From contig NC_133032.1 in assembly GCF_048771995.1 (NCBI RefSeq), positions 17,685,001-17,749,000 on the forward strand: a stretch of 64,000 bases of DNA, read 5' to 3'. Below are positions 1 through 14,200 of the stretch, piece after piece. The notes beneath the pieces were generated by a model. That model saw only the letters and a program-made list of their open reading frames with translations, was not told the DNA's origin and did not search any database. A program made the position numbers and the translations under genes. This DNA comes from Taeniopygia guttata (taxonomy: Eukaryota > Chordata > Aves > Passeriformes > Estrildidae). Within the stretch, counting starts at the first letter, position 1, and every line of letters begins with the position of its first letter.

Positions 1-381
1 ATACTCGAGACATTTTCCCATTCACTCCAACTCAAACCGAAATAATAATAACAAAAATTTAAAAAAAAAAAAAAAATAAGGCCAGGAACACATTCCCTTC
101 CGCCGGCTGCCCCTCCCTGCCCCCGCCGGCCCGGCTGTCTGCACCCCGCGAAGCGCGGAGCGCCCGGCAGCGAGCACCGCGGGGCCGCCTCCGCGGGGCG
201 CAGGAGCCGCGGAGCGCCCTCCCCGCCGGTCCCGCGCCCCACAGCGGCGGGGCGGTCAGCAATAAAAAAATAGACACAACTTTTTGGCCGAATGCGGGGG
301 CGCCCCCCGCCCCGACCCCCCCTCCCCCCCATCCCCTCGCGACTCCCTCTACAAAACAGCCCCGGGCTCGGGCCAGGGTAG
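1..381 (-). other. EVX2: EVX2 3' untranslated region (partial)
   Basis: Sequence beyond the EVX2 stop codon, read on the minus strand. It is GC-rich from about 110 to 380 and A-rich in the outer 80 bases. I see no minus-strand AATAAA (TTTATT on the plus strand), so the polyadenylation site probably lies beyond the left edge. The open frames that cross it are compositional and continue through the EVX2 exon in another frame. Confidence 0.6.
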
Positions 382-630
382 TTATCTGGTGAGCGGCGCC
401 TCCTCCCGCTGGTCCGGCGAGGCGACCGCGGCCTTGCTGAGCACGGCGGCCGAGTAGGGCAGGAAGCCGCTCTCGGAGCGCTGCCCCGCCGCCGTGCACG
501 GAAAGTCGGCGGCCGCGCCGCCCCGCGAGCCCAGCGCCGAGGCCGCCGCCGCCGCCGCCGCCGCCGTCTGGCTGCTGTGGCAGCTGAGGCAGGAGCAGGG
601 AGCCGAGCCCCCCGGCGGCCCCGAGCCCGC

Positions 631-661
<31 letters not shown>

Positions 662-3410
662 GCTGCCGAGGCGGCCGCGCTGCTGTTGAGGCCGGCGGCG
701 GCCGGCGTCTGGTAGAGGCCGGGGTGTCGGAAACTGCAGAGCAGCTCCGGGCGGGAGTAGGGGTGCGAGAGGGCGCGGAAAGTGTCCAGCGGGCGGATGG
801 AGGTGGCGAAGGGTGCGGCGGCGGCCCCCGAGGCGGCGGCGGCGGCGGCGGCAGCCGTGACCCCGACGTGCGGGTAGTAGTGGAGCGGGACGTGGGAATG
901 GAAAGGGTAGGGCAGACTGCCCGTGGCCGCCGCGTGGGTCATCATGTAGGTGTAGAAGCTGGGGTCGGCCGGGTGGGGCCAGGACATGGCCAGGCGCTGC
1001 CGCTTGTCCTTCATCCGCCGGTTCTGGAACCACACCTGCGGGGATACAAGCACAGCGCGGCCTCAGCTCCGCTCCACTCCGCGCCCCGCCGCACCCCTTC
1101 CCGCGGACACCGGCGGGCACCCACCAAATCATACTGCTAACGCTTCTAGGCGACCCCTCTCCCTCCCGGAGCAATCTCCCGTGACCTTGCCCGAGGGGAG
1201 AGGTCGGTACGGCCCTCCCTCGAGAGGGACCCCTTCGATCCGAATAAATGTTTCCCTTCGAATCGTCCCGTCCTCCCCACTCAGGACTCTGCCTTCGCGG
1301 TACTGACGCTCATTCATTCCCCCTGCGTTTATTCTCTCCCCTCTTCCCTTTAGGAAATAGGCTAACGCGATAAAAAACTGACGAGGAAAATAAAAACGAC
1401 AGTAATAACAGCAACTTTTTAAAAAGCAAATGAAAAGTGTTAGATGCAGAAAAGCACGAGTGGCGCTCATAGACGTGGGCCTCGCGAGCCCTTCAAGCGG
1501 AGAGCCCAGCCGGCCGCGGCCCGGGGTGCTCGGGGCAGCCGCGGGTCGGTGGGCGCGGAAGGCGGCGTACCTTGATGGTGGTTTCGGGAAGATTGAGGGC
1601 GGCGGCCAGCTCGCAGCGCCGAGGCCGCGACACGTAGTTCTCGCGGTAAAACTCCTTCTCCAGGCGGGCGATCTGCTCCCGGGTGAAGGCGGTGCGGTAG
1701 CGGCGCACCTGGTCGGCCCCCGCCGCCGAGCCGCCCAGCGCGCCGCCGCCGTGCAGGCTGCCGATACCGGCGGCGGGGGCGGCGGCGGCGGCGGGGGCGC
1801 TGGGCGTCGGGCTGCTCTCCGCGTAGCCTGCGGGGTGAGGGCACGGTGGTGAGAGCGGGCGACTCGGCGGACCCTCAATCCTCCCGGCCAGGCCGGACCG
1901 GGCCCGCTACGCACAAGGCCAGCTGTCATTCTTACAAATCCCTGCCGCTAACAGAATCGATACATTTGGATTTGGAGGTTGCTCGACGGTTATTGTTTGG
2001 TTGGTTGGTTGGGTTGGGGTTTTTTAATCCTTCGTAACTGCTTTATTTTCACATGGGGCGGGCTTGCAGACTGCAGGGCAGCCGAGCTCAGGGGAGAGCG
2101 GGCGAGGGAACGGGCCGTGGCTCGGGGCCCGGGCTCGGCGCTAGCCTGTTCCTCTTCGGCTGCCGTTCTTTAGTTTCATTTGAGACATACAAAATAAAAG
2201 CAGCAATAAAACCTTTCCCCCCCCCCCTTTTTTTTTTTTTTCTCTAGGGTTACGTCGAGCATCCCTTCCTTTCTCGGGCACATTTGACGAAAAAGGCATG
2301 CAGTGTGGCGACTAGGAAATCCACCGTTCATCTCCCTACACCTCCCCAGTAATAACAACCTCCACCTCCAGCAACAGTAACAACCACCGTACATCACCGT
2401 GCCCCGCTAAGAACGGGGAAGGATACGAGGCTGTTTCAAAACGCCTCTTAGAAGCAGAGGAAAAGTGAACAATGCCAAATTAGCCCGAGGTGGACACAGA
2501 CAGCACGTTGCATATACAGAGAGGGACACACACAGTCAAATGCGGGCAGTTTCCTCGCATTCCCCCGTCTCTCTCTCTCTCTCTCTCTCTAATTTAATCT
2601 ATGTATATACACTCATATACTGCTCAAGAGACGCCGAGAGCTCCAAGAGCTCGGGGAAATACACGGAGAAAGCTTTGCCTAAATATAGGTGGGTGGATAT
2701 TTGTGCCCACCTATATTCTGGATATATATCTACATATCAATGGATTTGGGCATGCACGCACACACACGAAGGCACCGGCACAGGCGCTGCCCGGACAGTG
2801 TATCTCGGCTATTGGGGTAACGCCGTAATTGTAATAATATTTTACAGCCTGGAGCTCTGTCTTCGCAGAAGAGAGAGCGCTGATGCAGAGGCCAGCAACT
2901 TTGGCGGTGGCAGTGGGTTTCCTCTGGTTTTTAAAGCCGGTTGGCAAAGCGCGGGGCTTAGATGAAGATGATAAAGGAAGAGTTACCTTTGTTACTGTTT
3001 TCCTTCAGCTGGGAGGAAGTCAGGCTGGCCGGGGAGCGGAGCGCGGAGCAGCCCACCTCCACATCACTGTTCATATCTGCCTCTTGAGCAACTTCGGAAT
3101 AAAGGCTGATTTTCTTCCTGCTTTCCGACGGCGGGATTTCGGAGGACACGGTGCTTTCACTGCTCGGATGCTGGAGATTGAATAAAGTGTCTATTTCAAA
3201 TTTGCCTTTGGCGGAGATGTCCCCTATAGCGCTGTGCAGGGAGGCGGCAGTCAGTCTCGGGCTGAGGCGACCACTGTGCGGAGAATTTTCAAGGGCCTCC
3301 AACACCGCATTTCCAGCTGAGTCTGACAAATTCGAGAGCCTTTTGCCAGCTGTAGGGCTGTGCAGCCCTCTCTCCATCAGGATCATCTCTTTTCTTATTC
3401 TTTCCATCAT
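382..3410 (-). CDS. EVX2: EVX2, even-skipped homeobox 2 (3 coding exons)
   Basis: Homeodomain transcription factor of the even-skipped family, a nuclear DNA-binding regulator (mainly repressor) active in posterior mesoderm, distal limb and spinal interneurons. Coding exons on the minus strand are 3410-2987, 1827-1571 and 1035-382. The junctions AAAG|GTAAC, CCGCAG|GCTAC, AAG|GTACG and CGCAG|GTGTG keep frame and give 444 aa. The start [18 protein letters not shown] matches the known vertebrate EVX2 start. The homeodomain is about residues 182-241 ([12 protein letters not shown] through [13 protein letters not shown]), split between exons 2 and 3 just before WFQNRR as in other EVX genes. Alanine-rich tracts and the C-terminus PLTR are also family features. 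The gene is transcribed away from HOXD13, the standard arrangement. Length is close to the human protein (about 470 aa), the difference lying in Ala/Gly tracts. Nothing is broken. Confidence 0.97.
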
Positions 3411-5340
3411 CTCAGCTTTATAAAAAATGTCAAAGTTGCAGGGCTGGTCCTGTACTAATGATGAGCTGCAGCAGGGGCTAATTCACATTCAGCCCGGCAA
3501 GTGTCTCTAAATATTATTATCTGTTTTTGAGGGAGGTGTAAAAATTGTGGGATGCCAAAGCGAGGGAATGACTGGTCAAAATGACCCATACATCCTTTCT
3601 AGCCCGAAATGTCATTCATCAAAAAGTGGTGCTCGTCATTAAGGTACGAATGACGCTGTTCGAATAATCATTTATTGTAACAGGTTTATAAGCAAATAAA
3701 TACAAGCTCCTGTCAGTGGATAATGAAGGCGGCTTCAGAGCAGACAAATATATCCAGGTGGAAAGAAAGAAAGACAAGAAGTGAGGAGTAAAGCTCCTGT
3801 CCTTAGCTTGATCAGATCCTGCTTGAATTGCTCTGGGGTTTGGCCTCTGGGGTGGAATTGACAGTCTGATTAATAAAATGAGCTGTGCAACATTTCCCCC
3901 TTCATTTAGGTGCATCATTATGCTCTGATTTTTGTTTTGTTGCCTTTTAGGTCCTAATGATGCAGCTTCTTTCTCATTTGTCCTCGGACAGAACTACATG
4001 CTAAATATTAGATAATACTTTTCTTTATTATTATTTCTGAGGCGAATTTTAGATCACAAGGCAAGGAAATGCTCGATAGGACCAGAAGATCGAGAACCTC
4101 CTGCCGCTGATATCTCTTTACTTTTCCCTCCCATTTCCAGATCACTTTGTACTTTTATTTAGGAATTTACACTGACACCCCCACGCACCCCCTGACACGC
4201 GCGAACCTTATGCCCAGACTTTACAAGTCTGCTGCCCAGATTCAAGTGTACCTACAGTAGTTACCCGGAGATGAAAATATTTGTTACAATGTAGCATATT
4301 ACAACTCTATTATCTTTGTCTTTGCGTCCTTAAATATGATCTCATTTTTACTTTCTATAATCCTGCTTATCGACATAGCTAGCCCGGGAATTTTCTTCCC
4401 TCTGGGAAAATACTGACTGTTTTACAGTATGATAGGGGAAGGAAATAAGCGGAGAACATTAAATACATTCGTGATTTAAAACACTCCGTGGGCATCCATT
4501 TAATTCTCCAGGCAGGTTCCACTCCAGCCCTTTGCTTCTTTCCTCCCCACCACCAATAAAACCTAAGCATTTGAAAATTAAAAAATAATCATAGAATTAA
4601 ATGATGGATGGGGGTTATTGCCTACAGGTTCCGACCTATCAGAAACATCACCCTAACACCCTCTCTCCAAAGTTACCTGTGGCTCAGTTAGCTCATCCCT
4701 CCGCTCTTTGCCGGGTGCCGCGGGGCGAAGCTCCGCCGCGCTGCTGGAGACACGGGCTGCCGCGCTCGGCAGGCGTGACAGTCGGAAAGTCTCCCTTCAG
4801 TGGGAACTTTGCTAGTAATAATGACGCTGATGGCAACCATTTAAACGAAGATAAATCCTTTGTCGTTAGCATCTCTGGAGTGCGCTTCGATAGCTGCCCA
4901 ACCTTTTTTCTCGCCGTGATTTTTTTTCACCTACATCATCTAGTGTTTAGACCCTGGGAATACCAGTTTCATCTCTCGGAGAAACACCCGAATGTTTCCT
5001 GTGATGAAACGAGGGTTTGATTTATCTTTTTTTTTTTTTCCTTTTTTTTTTTTTTTAATGAGGAGAGCTGTTCCTGCTAATCTTGGTCACACGCATCTCC
5101 TAAGTTCTTGTGCTCTTGAGCATGATTCATAGCTCGAAAATGGGATACTTGTCAGATTTTTTTTTCAATAGCCTGTTAAAGTCCCCCTAAACATTCCACC
5201 GAATATTTAACAAACATTCTAGGCGTTGTTTGCAAAATCCAGCCTTCTATTAATGAGTTTTATGTCAACCCTTTGAAATGTGAATTTAGACTGCAATGTG
5301 GTGTCCTGCGTTTTACAGCCCCCAAACCAGACAAGAGTAA
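3411..5340. other. EVX2 upstream region, AT-rich, no gene
   Basis: Divergent EVX2-HOXD13 spacer, EVX2 side. No coding exon is seen. The part from 3430 to 4330 is AT-rich with many TAAT, ATTA and TTTAT homeodomain-type words, such as the run around 3650-3690 and ATTAGATAATA near 4006-4016, and it reads like regulatory rather than neutral DNA. T-runs occur at 5027-5056. A minus-strand TATAAAG lies only about 10 bases from the EVX2 ATG and is too close to be its TATA box. Confidence 0.4.
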
Positions 5341-5690
5341 ATGCCAACTTTTCCTTGCCCGCGGGCGCGGCGAAGGAGCGGGGCGATGCGGCGGGGAGAG
5401 GAGCGGCGCGCAGGCCCCGGGGCCGCGGACGGCCCGCGGGGTCCCGGCCGGGCCGGGAGCTGCGGCTCCGGGGCGCTCCCGGCGGGGGGAAGCGTGCCCG
5501 GGGTGCCCCATGGAACGGGGCCGGGCATTGCCCGCCGGCGGCAGCCCCGCCCCGCCCGGGGACGCGGCCCCGCCGCGCTCCCGCTGCCCCTCGCTTCCCC
5601 GCCGTGCCCGGCTCCGCAGCAGCGGCGGCGCGGCCGCCGGTCCCGGCGGGGCGGAGGCGGAGCGGAAACCTGCGGCCGGGTTTATTGCTG
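5341..5690. promoter_or_regulatory. GC island in the EVX2-HOXD13 spacer
   Basis: An abrupt 350-base block very rich in CpG between AT-rich flanks. Several long frames cross it on both strands, all Pro/Arg/Ala/Gly-rich, as expected from composition alone. HOX clusters carry many such islands, often Polycomb-recruiting. No TATA box or known exon is seen here, so promoter activity is only possible. Confidence 0.4.
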
Positions 5691-6321
5691 TCGTTTGGCG
5701 CCCTCGTCTGTTTTCTTACATGCTGTAACGCGGCAAGCATCTTTCCCGCTGCTCTCTCGAAAACCGCAGCCGAGATACCACATCTCGGAGGCAATCCTAT
5801 GTGCACGCCACCAGAACCGGCACGGGTTTAGACTCAAAAAATGTTACTGCACCACTAAAAAGGAGAGAACGGGTTTTATGTTATTTGGAGCGGATGAAAA
5901 AGACTACGTGAAAAGCCCCAGTGTGAGAAAATTTAGTTTCACTCAAGTGCGGCTATGAATGATCTTTACTAGGGTTATATTTTGCACCTTTTAAATAATA
6001 CTGATACCTTAGGTTATGTACAGAGTACCTTAAAATACAGCTAGATTCATATGCAAGGGTTATAAAATGTTATACAATACGTTAATAATCTTCCACTAGG
6101 TAGAGGTGAGGTTACAAAACTGTTCCCTGCAATGCAGTTAATGAGTTCACCCCAGACAGTCAACCCTCTAATAAACTAGTTGTCTGTTGTTGAAAATCCC
6201 AGAAAAGTAGAGGTATTTACTGCACTGATATTTATCTCTTTGCTGGTTGTTTGTGTGCGTCAGGGGAGTTTATGTTTTGGGATTTTTGTTCTGTTTAGCT
6301 TGCTTTTCTCTCTCTCTCTCT

Positions 6322-6360
<39 letters not shown>

Positions 6361-6779
6361 TGGTGTTCCTTTGGGGACCTTGTTTGACTGGGGGTTTTTT
6401 CCCCAAAAAGAATAGCACAGTCTACAAAATCTTTCCGAATGTTTGTAGTTGTTCAGAACCAATAGCTAAGCATGAAAAACCACAGATATTGAAGCGACAT
6501 TAGTGGGGAAAGAGGGAGGAAGTTACAGAGACCGACGAGAAACTGCCGAAATATGTGAGCTTTTGTTAGACTCTGTTTACTCAGTTGTTCTTGTAAGTTT
6601 AAATAGCTACTTAGGCCTTTGGCCAGATTTTTACCTTTAAAGTTATTGCTGGAGGCATAAAAGAATATTTCAGTACTCATTTATTGAATCTTACCCGGGG
6701 AAAAAGAGGTCGCATAGTTTAATTGAAACAAAGTTCATATTAAATGAGACAAACACCTCGGGCAGTTTTTCACCAGTCA
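5691..6779. other. EVX2-HOXD13 spacer, no gene
   Basis: AT-rich intergenic DNA. A (CT)n stretch at about 6308-6325 runs directly into about 34 T at 6326-6359. No open frame resembles a known protein and no RNA gene is recognised. Confidence 0.4.
6308..6359. repeat. (CT)n plus poly-T tract
   Basis: A dinucleotide CT run followed without a gap by about 34 T. This is low-complexity DNA. The serine/leucine/phenylalanine frame across it is an artefact. Confidence 0.9.
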
Positions 6780-7058
6780 GAGCGTTCCTGGGAAGACGAG
6801 CGGGAATATCTGCTTCCTATCCCGCAGCGGGGCAGGCTGCCAGCAAGGTCTCGGGGCAGCGCGCAGGAGACATTCGCGGCAGCGCAGAGTCTCCGGGCCG
6901 CGGCCCGTGGGGTGGGAGAAGGCGGCGGTGCGGCGGCCGGGGGGTGCGGTGGCCGTGGGAAGTGCGGGGACGCGGGAGCCGCTCCCGGCGGGGCCGCTCC
7001 GAGGGACCCGCGGCGCGGGGGGCGCTCCGCCCGCGGCGGCACCGGCGGCAGGCGCGGC

Positions 7059-7073
7059 GGCGCCACCTGGCGG
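7059..7073 (-). promoter_or_regulatory. CTCF-like motif, EVX2-HOXD13 boundary
   Basis: Plus strand GGCGCCACCTGGCGG; the minus strand reads CCGCCAGGTGGCGCC, which fits the CTCF core CCASYAGRKGGCRS except for G in place of A at position 3. It lies inside a GC island (about 6780-7080), roughly midway between EVX2 and HOXD13. A CTCF-bound boundary is known between these genes in mammals, but binding here is inferred. The motif points left, toward EVX2. Confidence 0.55.
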
Positions 7074-7081
7074 CGCTTTGG

Positions 7082-7381
7082 CGGCACTGCCCGCCCTGCC
7101 CTGCCCTGCCAGCCATGACCTGCCCTGCCTGTCCTGCTCTGCCAGCCCAGCCCGCCCTGCCCTGCCAGCCAGCCCTTCATCTCCTGCCTGTCTTATCCGC
7201 CGGCCCTGCCCGCCGGCCCTACCTGATCTCACCGCCGGCCCTGCCCTCCCTGTTGGCCGGTGCTGCCACCCTGCCGTCCAGCCCTGCTGGCTGGCCCTGC
7301 CTGCCCCCTCCCACCAGCTGGAGGCCGCCTGGCAGGGCAGCTCCGCGCCCGCGCAGTGGCTGTCCTGCGTGGCTGTCCTGC
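7082..7381. repeat. Degenerate CTGCC (GGCAG) minisatellite
   Basis: About 230 bases built mainly from CCTGC/CTGCC words interleaved with CCAGC and CCGGC variants (7087-7310), beginning about 15 bases after the CTCF-like motif. It ends with a perfect 13-bp duplication, GTGGCTGTCCTGC, at 7356-7368 and 7369-7381. The G-rich strand is the minus strand. Pro/Ala/Cys-rich frames over it are not genes. Confidence 0.75.
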
Positions 7382-9239
7382 GTGTCTGAGCGCGCAATAC
7401 GCTCCTGCTCAGCCCCGACTCTCCCCTCCGCCTCAGGCCGCCATATCAGCACAGGGCCAGTTTTGGGGCGTGTTCAGTCTATATTGTCTGTGTAACATCA
7501 CTCGCGAGTGAAAGGACACGAGCACGGCGTGTCCCCGAGTCCCACGGGCCCTGCACACCGTCCCGCCCCGCGCTGCTCGGGCAGAGCCCCCCGGGACGCT
7601 GGGCGAGTTTCACAGTCACGCCGTGTCCTCTGAGGCTGCCTGTGCCACAGACGGGGCTTCGCTCAAACATAGAGCCCACCTCCGGTCGCAAAGGGACTCG
7701 GCCCACGGTTCAGTTTAGGTTGCAGCTGCCGAGCTGCTCCAAGGTCAGGGTCCCGAGGTCCCCGCGCTGCCCCAGAGCGGCGGGGGCAGTCAGAGAGCGG
7801 CCAGCGCCAGCCCGTGACCCGAGAGCTCAAGTTCAACGCCCGCAGTGCTCAGCCGCCCGTGGCCGCCGCACCGAGACCACGCGGGGAGCCCCGAGCAAAC
7901 TTTCTCCGTCTCGAAACGCATTATTTAAAGTTGAAGTAACTAAAGAAGTGAGAAGCTGTGGCATAGATCTGGGGGGGGAAATAGTTTAACAATTCTCCAC
8001 GTGTTGCTGTTCAATCTATTCGTTATCATAACTGGCTATTCTTTTAAAAGCATGGGGGGAAATGAAAGTTCTTCCGTTCTGTTTAGCTATTAAAAGTTCC
8101 TACAAATTAAAAGGTAACCACGGAACGTAGTGGAAACTGGATAAGGTTTGGAAGACATATAAATCGAGTGGTTTTGTTTGCGTTCTCTGTTTGTCCCGGA
8201 CAATAATTTTTTTCTTACACCGAACACTAACATAAGAAGCAACTCCCTATCGACACAATTACCATGGGCAAATTCTGACGAGGGAGGAGATAAAAATCGG
8301 GGGAGTTTCTGTAAGAGATGGATACTAGGCAGATACAAAAAGCCCGTGCTAAAAGTTAGAGTGGAATCCTAACTGTATTAAATAGTGGTAAATGCACTTG
8401 ACTAAATGAGATTATTTCAGGATTGTAAAAACTAAAAAAAAAAAAAATCCACAACCTTTTCTTCTGGGGAGGCACAAGCACGCCTGCAGCGTTTCTTTCT
8501 AGCTCATGTGTTCTGCAGATTCCCATGCAATGTGTCAATGGAAAATGCGACGCGGCTCCTCAGGGCGCTGGCCACCCGCGGCAGCGCTGCCCAGAGAGGA
8601 CAGGACCCGGCCAGCGCGGCAGGTCCTGCTGCCCTGCCCGACAGGCGCTGAGCCTCGATGGGCGCTGCTCTGCCTGGGCAAAGGAAGCGCAGGGCTGCTC
8701 CGCACGGCCCTGGACCGGGGGTGCGGGACCCATCCTGCTGCTTGTAAACTGGGTGGGTGCTCTCGGAGAACCGACCTTTGCTCATGAGATCATTTATTCC
8801 TGTGCATAATATCCTGCCATGCAAGGCAATGCTGTTTTCTACACCCTTCACAAAGCGGCTCATTACAGAATTGAAGTTATTGGTCACGAACCCGCCCAAA
8901 GTGTTTTTCGGTACACCGAGGGGCTCTCGCTGGAGCTGAGGTCTCGGCAGGGCTGAAGACCTCTACGGGAGTCGCTGCGGCTGCACCGTGGTTTCCTTTG
9001 ATGCAATCGACCTCAAAAAGCTCCCAAACCCTGCTCTTTAGGTGTTCCTTTCTTTCGCGGCCTTATTTAAAGGTCCTGACGTGAGAGAAATTTTTACTGC
9101 ATTTATTGAAAGAGGAAACACAACAGGACGTGGGAATACACGTAGAAAGATGTCCGGAGAAATAAAGTCCTTCGTTTCTCTGGACTTCTTTTTATAGCAA
9201 CGTTTTCGGTAGAAAGTTGCTTGCAGCGACATAAAAGGG
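7382..9239. other. EVX2-HOXD13 spacer, no gene
   Basis: Mixed-composition intergenic DNA with GC-rich patches at 7540-7900 and 8560-8750 and AT-rich DNA between. No coding exon, RNA gene or mobile element is recognised. At 9790-9810, further on, a CCCTCTG word resembles a CTCF core only weakly. Confidence 0.35.
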
Positions 9240-9500
9240 TGAGAAAATCGTTCTTCGACTAAACTTCCTTCTAATTACGGAGGGTTTAATGTCCTGAGAG
9301 TAAATACTGATTCGGCTTATAACTGAAAGAAACATGTAATCACGCGTGGCTCACTCCTCAGCTGATTATGCAAGATTATTAACGATTAGGCGGTCAGAGC
9401 TAATGAACATGAACTCGTCTATGACATTCGGTGGGTGCCGTAGTTATGGGCACCCGTTTATCATTCCAAACCCCTCTTCCACATACCGCCGGCGATTATT
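9240..9500. promoter_or_regulatory. Candidate regulatory element upstream of HOXD13
   Basis: A block dense in homeodomain-type words (CTAATTAC, GATTATT, GATTAG, CTAATGA, TTTATC) with little simple sequence, about 1.5 kb upstream of HOXD13. It contains a hairpin-capable inverted repeat: GGGTGCC (9433-9439) and GGCACCC (9449-9455). The texture suggests a conserved noncoding element, but conservation cannot be shown from one sequence. Confidence 0.35.
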
Positions 9501-10955
9501 AGACCGGCTACAAGTGGAGCTGAGTGACGGGCGGCTGCTGCGGGACCTGCAGCTATCCCGCGACAGCCCAGCGTCCGGGGAGCCCTGCCTCCACCTGCCC
9601 GGGCTGCTCAGCGAGGACACCCCCAGAGCCCCGCAATGGTGTCGGTACAGAGTTTCACCTCCATGGCGGCTGCCTCTCCTCTCTCATGCGCCTGAGCCTC
9701 CGTAGGGTCAGTAAACACAGCCCCAGCTATATAGTTTTCAGCGGCGCGGTGTTTCCCTGTCCTTCCCCACGAACCTGACACTTTTCCCAGCAACTTCTTG
9801 CCCTCTGCGCCCAAGAGAGAGCGAAGTGTGCAATACAAAACTGCGGAGCGACTGGACTCGGTCCAGAGGGGTAGGGATTGGGGTTGTGGTTGAGGTTGTG
9901 GCTGGGACTGGAGCTAGAGTTGGGAGTCATCTTCGGAGCTTTCTCCATTTCCAGTACTTCGCGCTCCTGCATTTCCATCCCGACTCAGTGCGGGAGTCGA
10001 GAGAGACGACAGAAGGATTTGCCACCGTCTTGGGAAGTCACCACGAGAACAGCCGTCGGTGTAAGCAAACTCTGCGTTTTAACTAGGCTGCCTTACCACG
10101 ACATGAACTGACACTGCACGGGGAAAAAAGCCACATCTAATGAGCACCAGGTTTACCATCTTGCGCTGCGCACAGACCCCGTGCATTTTCCTAGCCCGTA
10201 GCAATATCGGGGGGGCGGGGGGGGGGGGGTTAGTGGGGGTGGGTAAAAGGAGGGTTCTCCCAAGGACCGACAGTTCAGTGAAGCCAAGGGACCTCTTTTC
10301 CCATAGGACAAAGCCCATCTACTCCATATATCGCCGGGAAGAAGGGAGGTGGGGAGGATGGAATACAAAGACTATGTTGGGGTTTTCCCCCTTTTGCAGA
10401 GGCAACAATGAACTGGAGAAAGTCTCGCTGCGGATCTGGTGAGACCCCTGTCCATGGCTGCAAAAAGGGTCCCTGCCGGCGGCCTCAAGATGTCCAGTGG
10501 TACTCGGCTGGCCTTTTTGAAGCCGCGGGCAGGGGGAAGGGGGAGATGAAGCAACGGGGGCCTAGGTTGGTCCGGAGGGGCATCAGCGCTGCTCGCCCGC
10601 CCAATCTCCCCCCGCTCCAGCGCCGGGGCCGTGGCGGGGCGGGAGCGCGGCGGCGGGGCGGGGGTGGGAGTAGAGGGTGGGGGCGCCGTCGGTGCCGACC
10701 GGGGGCTGCGAGGCGAAAGGGGCAGTGCGGGCAGCGGGAGGGTCACATGTTCCGACGGCAGCCTATGAGCAGCCCCCCGGGCTGAGGCAAACTAATCTGG
10801 GGCCGGCCGCCCCCGCCCCGCTCCCCCCTCCCAACCTGGACTTCGTTTTTATAAACGTACCGCCAGGATCCAACCTGTTGGAGGCAAATAACCATCCGCA
10901 TCATGCCCGGCCGGGGACCGAGCCGCCGCCGCCGCCGCCCGCGATGTGCAAGGCC
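9501..10955 (+). promoter_or_regulatory. HOXD13: HOXD13 promoter region and 5' UTR
   Basis: The DNA becomes a CpG island from about 10410 into exon 1. A G-tract of about 21 bases, interrupted by one C, sits at 10209-10230. TTTTTATAAACG at 10846-10857, about 105 bases before the chosen ATG, is a plausible TATA-like element. Open frames starting at 10677 run into HOXD13 in frame, but that part has no family similarity and is taken as 5' UTR and promoter. Confidence 0.5.
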
Positions 10956-12698
<1,743 letters not shown>

Positions 12699-14200
12699 TA
12701 CATTAATTGCGGACAGCGATGAAAATATAAACTCCATCTACCACCAGCTAAAGACTTTTGAAAAGACTTGAAAATATATTTAATTTTTTTTTTTTTGTCC
12801 TTCCAGCGGTGGCGAAATTGTTTTCCGTGAAAGTCAGCGTTTTTCTCTCAGTGTAAGGGAGTGTTGACAAGTCTTGAATTGTATAATTTCTTCTTTTTGA
12901 AAATAATAATAATATTAATATTAATTATATTTTCTGTTCTTCCCTCTAGGCCAGTATAAACGAATTTAAATATGTTGAACGGTAAAAGTTACCGGTTTTT
13001 TAATGCTTAAGTCTTTTGGTGGGGTATTCTGTGATTTTTTTTTTTTTTCCTCTGAGCAACAGCCAGTGCCAGAAAGTGTCAGTTTTGATTTGGTATCGTA
13101 AACTTCAAAACACGCCGAGTGAAAAAAATCAATCAATCGGAAATACAAGAAATCCGGAATACAGACCCGTGGCAGCGCCCGGCTTCTGCCAAACTTGTCT
13201 GGTCCACTGGGACCCGGAGAGAATTGTGTGGAGGGTTACTGGCTGCAGCAGAAATTTAAATTACTTTGACGAGGAAGAGAGAACCTCTCCGAGCTGTTGC
13301 GGGGCATAGATTCGCAGGCACGTCCCACCGCGCTCCCCGTTCTGCAGGTTTGAGGTTGAGCTTGGGTTTGCGGGTTTTATCGGCCGCAGTTTCATTTTCA
13401 GCGCAAGGAGTGCACGCTGCCCGGCTGGAAAAGGAGCCCCGGCTGCGAAAGGGAAGAGTTTGTGCTCCAGGCTGCGGGCTGAGCGCTCCGCGGGGGCGCA
13501 GACGGCGGCCCTGGGGCAGCGCTTGGGGCAGAACGGATCGGCCGGTTGCCCTGCGGCCACAGGAGAGGCTGTCCCTACAGAATGCGGGTACGGACCTGCA
13601 CGGACCTGGCGGGAAATGCCCGCTCTGCCCTCTCGGTCTGCACCAGCCCAAGACTCTTCTACTTCCTCACGCCGAAAAATTTCCTGATGGACAAGCGAAG
13701 GTCACTGCTAGGTTTTAATTTACGAAACTAAACGGGTGTTAATGACAGAAGCAATAAATAAGGAAATTCAAAAGATGCCATAATTTATATGGGCCGAAAG
13801 GCTAAGATTTTGTCGACTTTTAATTTCTTTTAAGTCTAGTGTGCATGATATGATATACACAGGGTGATCAGACACGCTAATCAACAACTAGGAGAGAGAA
13901 GCAGTAACCTCTCTGTTAATGTGCCTCGTCTAATTATTAAAATGTGTTCCAAACTAGTATTATTTATTATAATATACTATTGCTCTAAACATTTTGATTA
14001 CCCTTGTGTGTGGTAAGACACGATAAGCCTATTTCTCCATAAACCATTTTTTGAAAATGTGTCTTGAAGTCAGCTTTTACTTTGTGTTGGAAATACAATC
14101 TGAACTTCCAAACTGTTAACGATGTTGCAAATCTTTTCCTGAATCTTTAATAAAACTATTTCTTTTCGCTGTATATAAAAAGAAAGAAATTCGCCTTCTT
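12699..14200 (+). other. HOXD13: HOXD13 3' UTR and downstream DNA
   Basis: AT-rich sequence after the stop, with TAA-type repeats at 12901-12930 and T-runs at 12785-12797 and 13027-13038. A GC-rich patch at 13400-13620 is non-coding by texture. AATAAA occurs at 13753-13758 and 14149-14154. I see no other exon. Confidence 0.5.
14149..14154 (+). terminator. HOXD13: Candidate poly(A) signal for HOXD13
   Basis: AATAAA about 1.45 kb after the HOXD13 stop codon. The earlier AATAAA at 13753 is the alternative. Transcript ends cannot be decided from the sequence. Confidence 0.4.

Noticed and set aside
10677-10955. N-terminal extension of HOXD13
   Set aside because: The in-frame sequence upstream of 10944 is promoter/5' UTR-like, contains the TATA-like element, and has no counterpart in known HOXD13 proteins.
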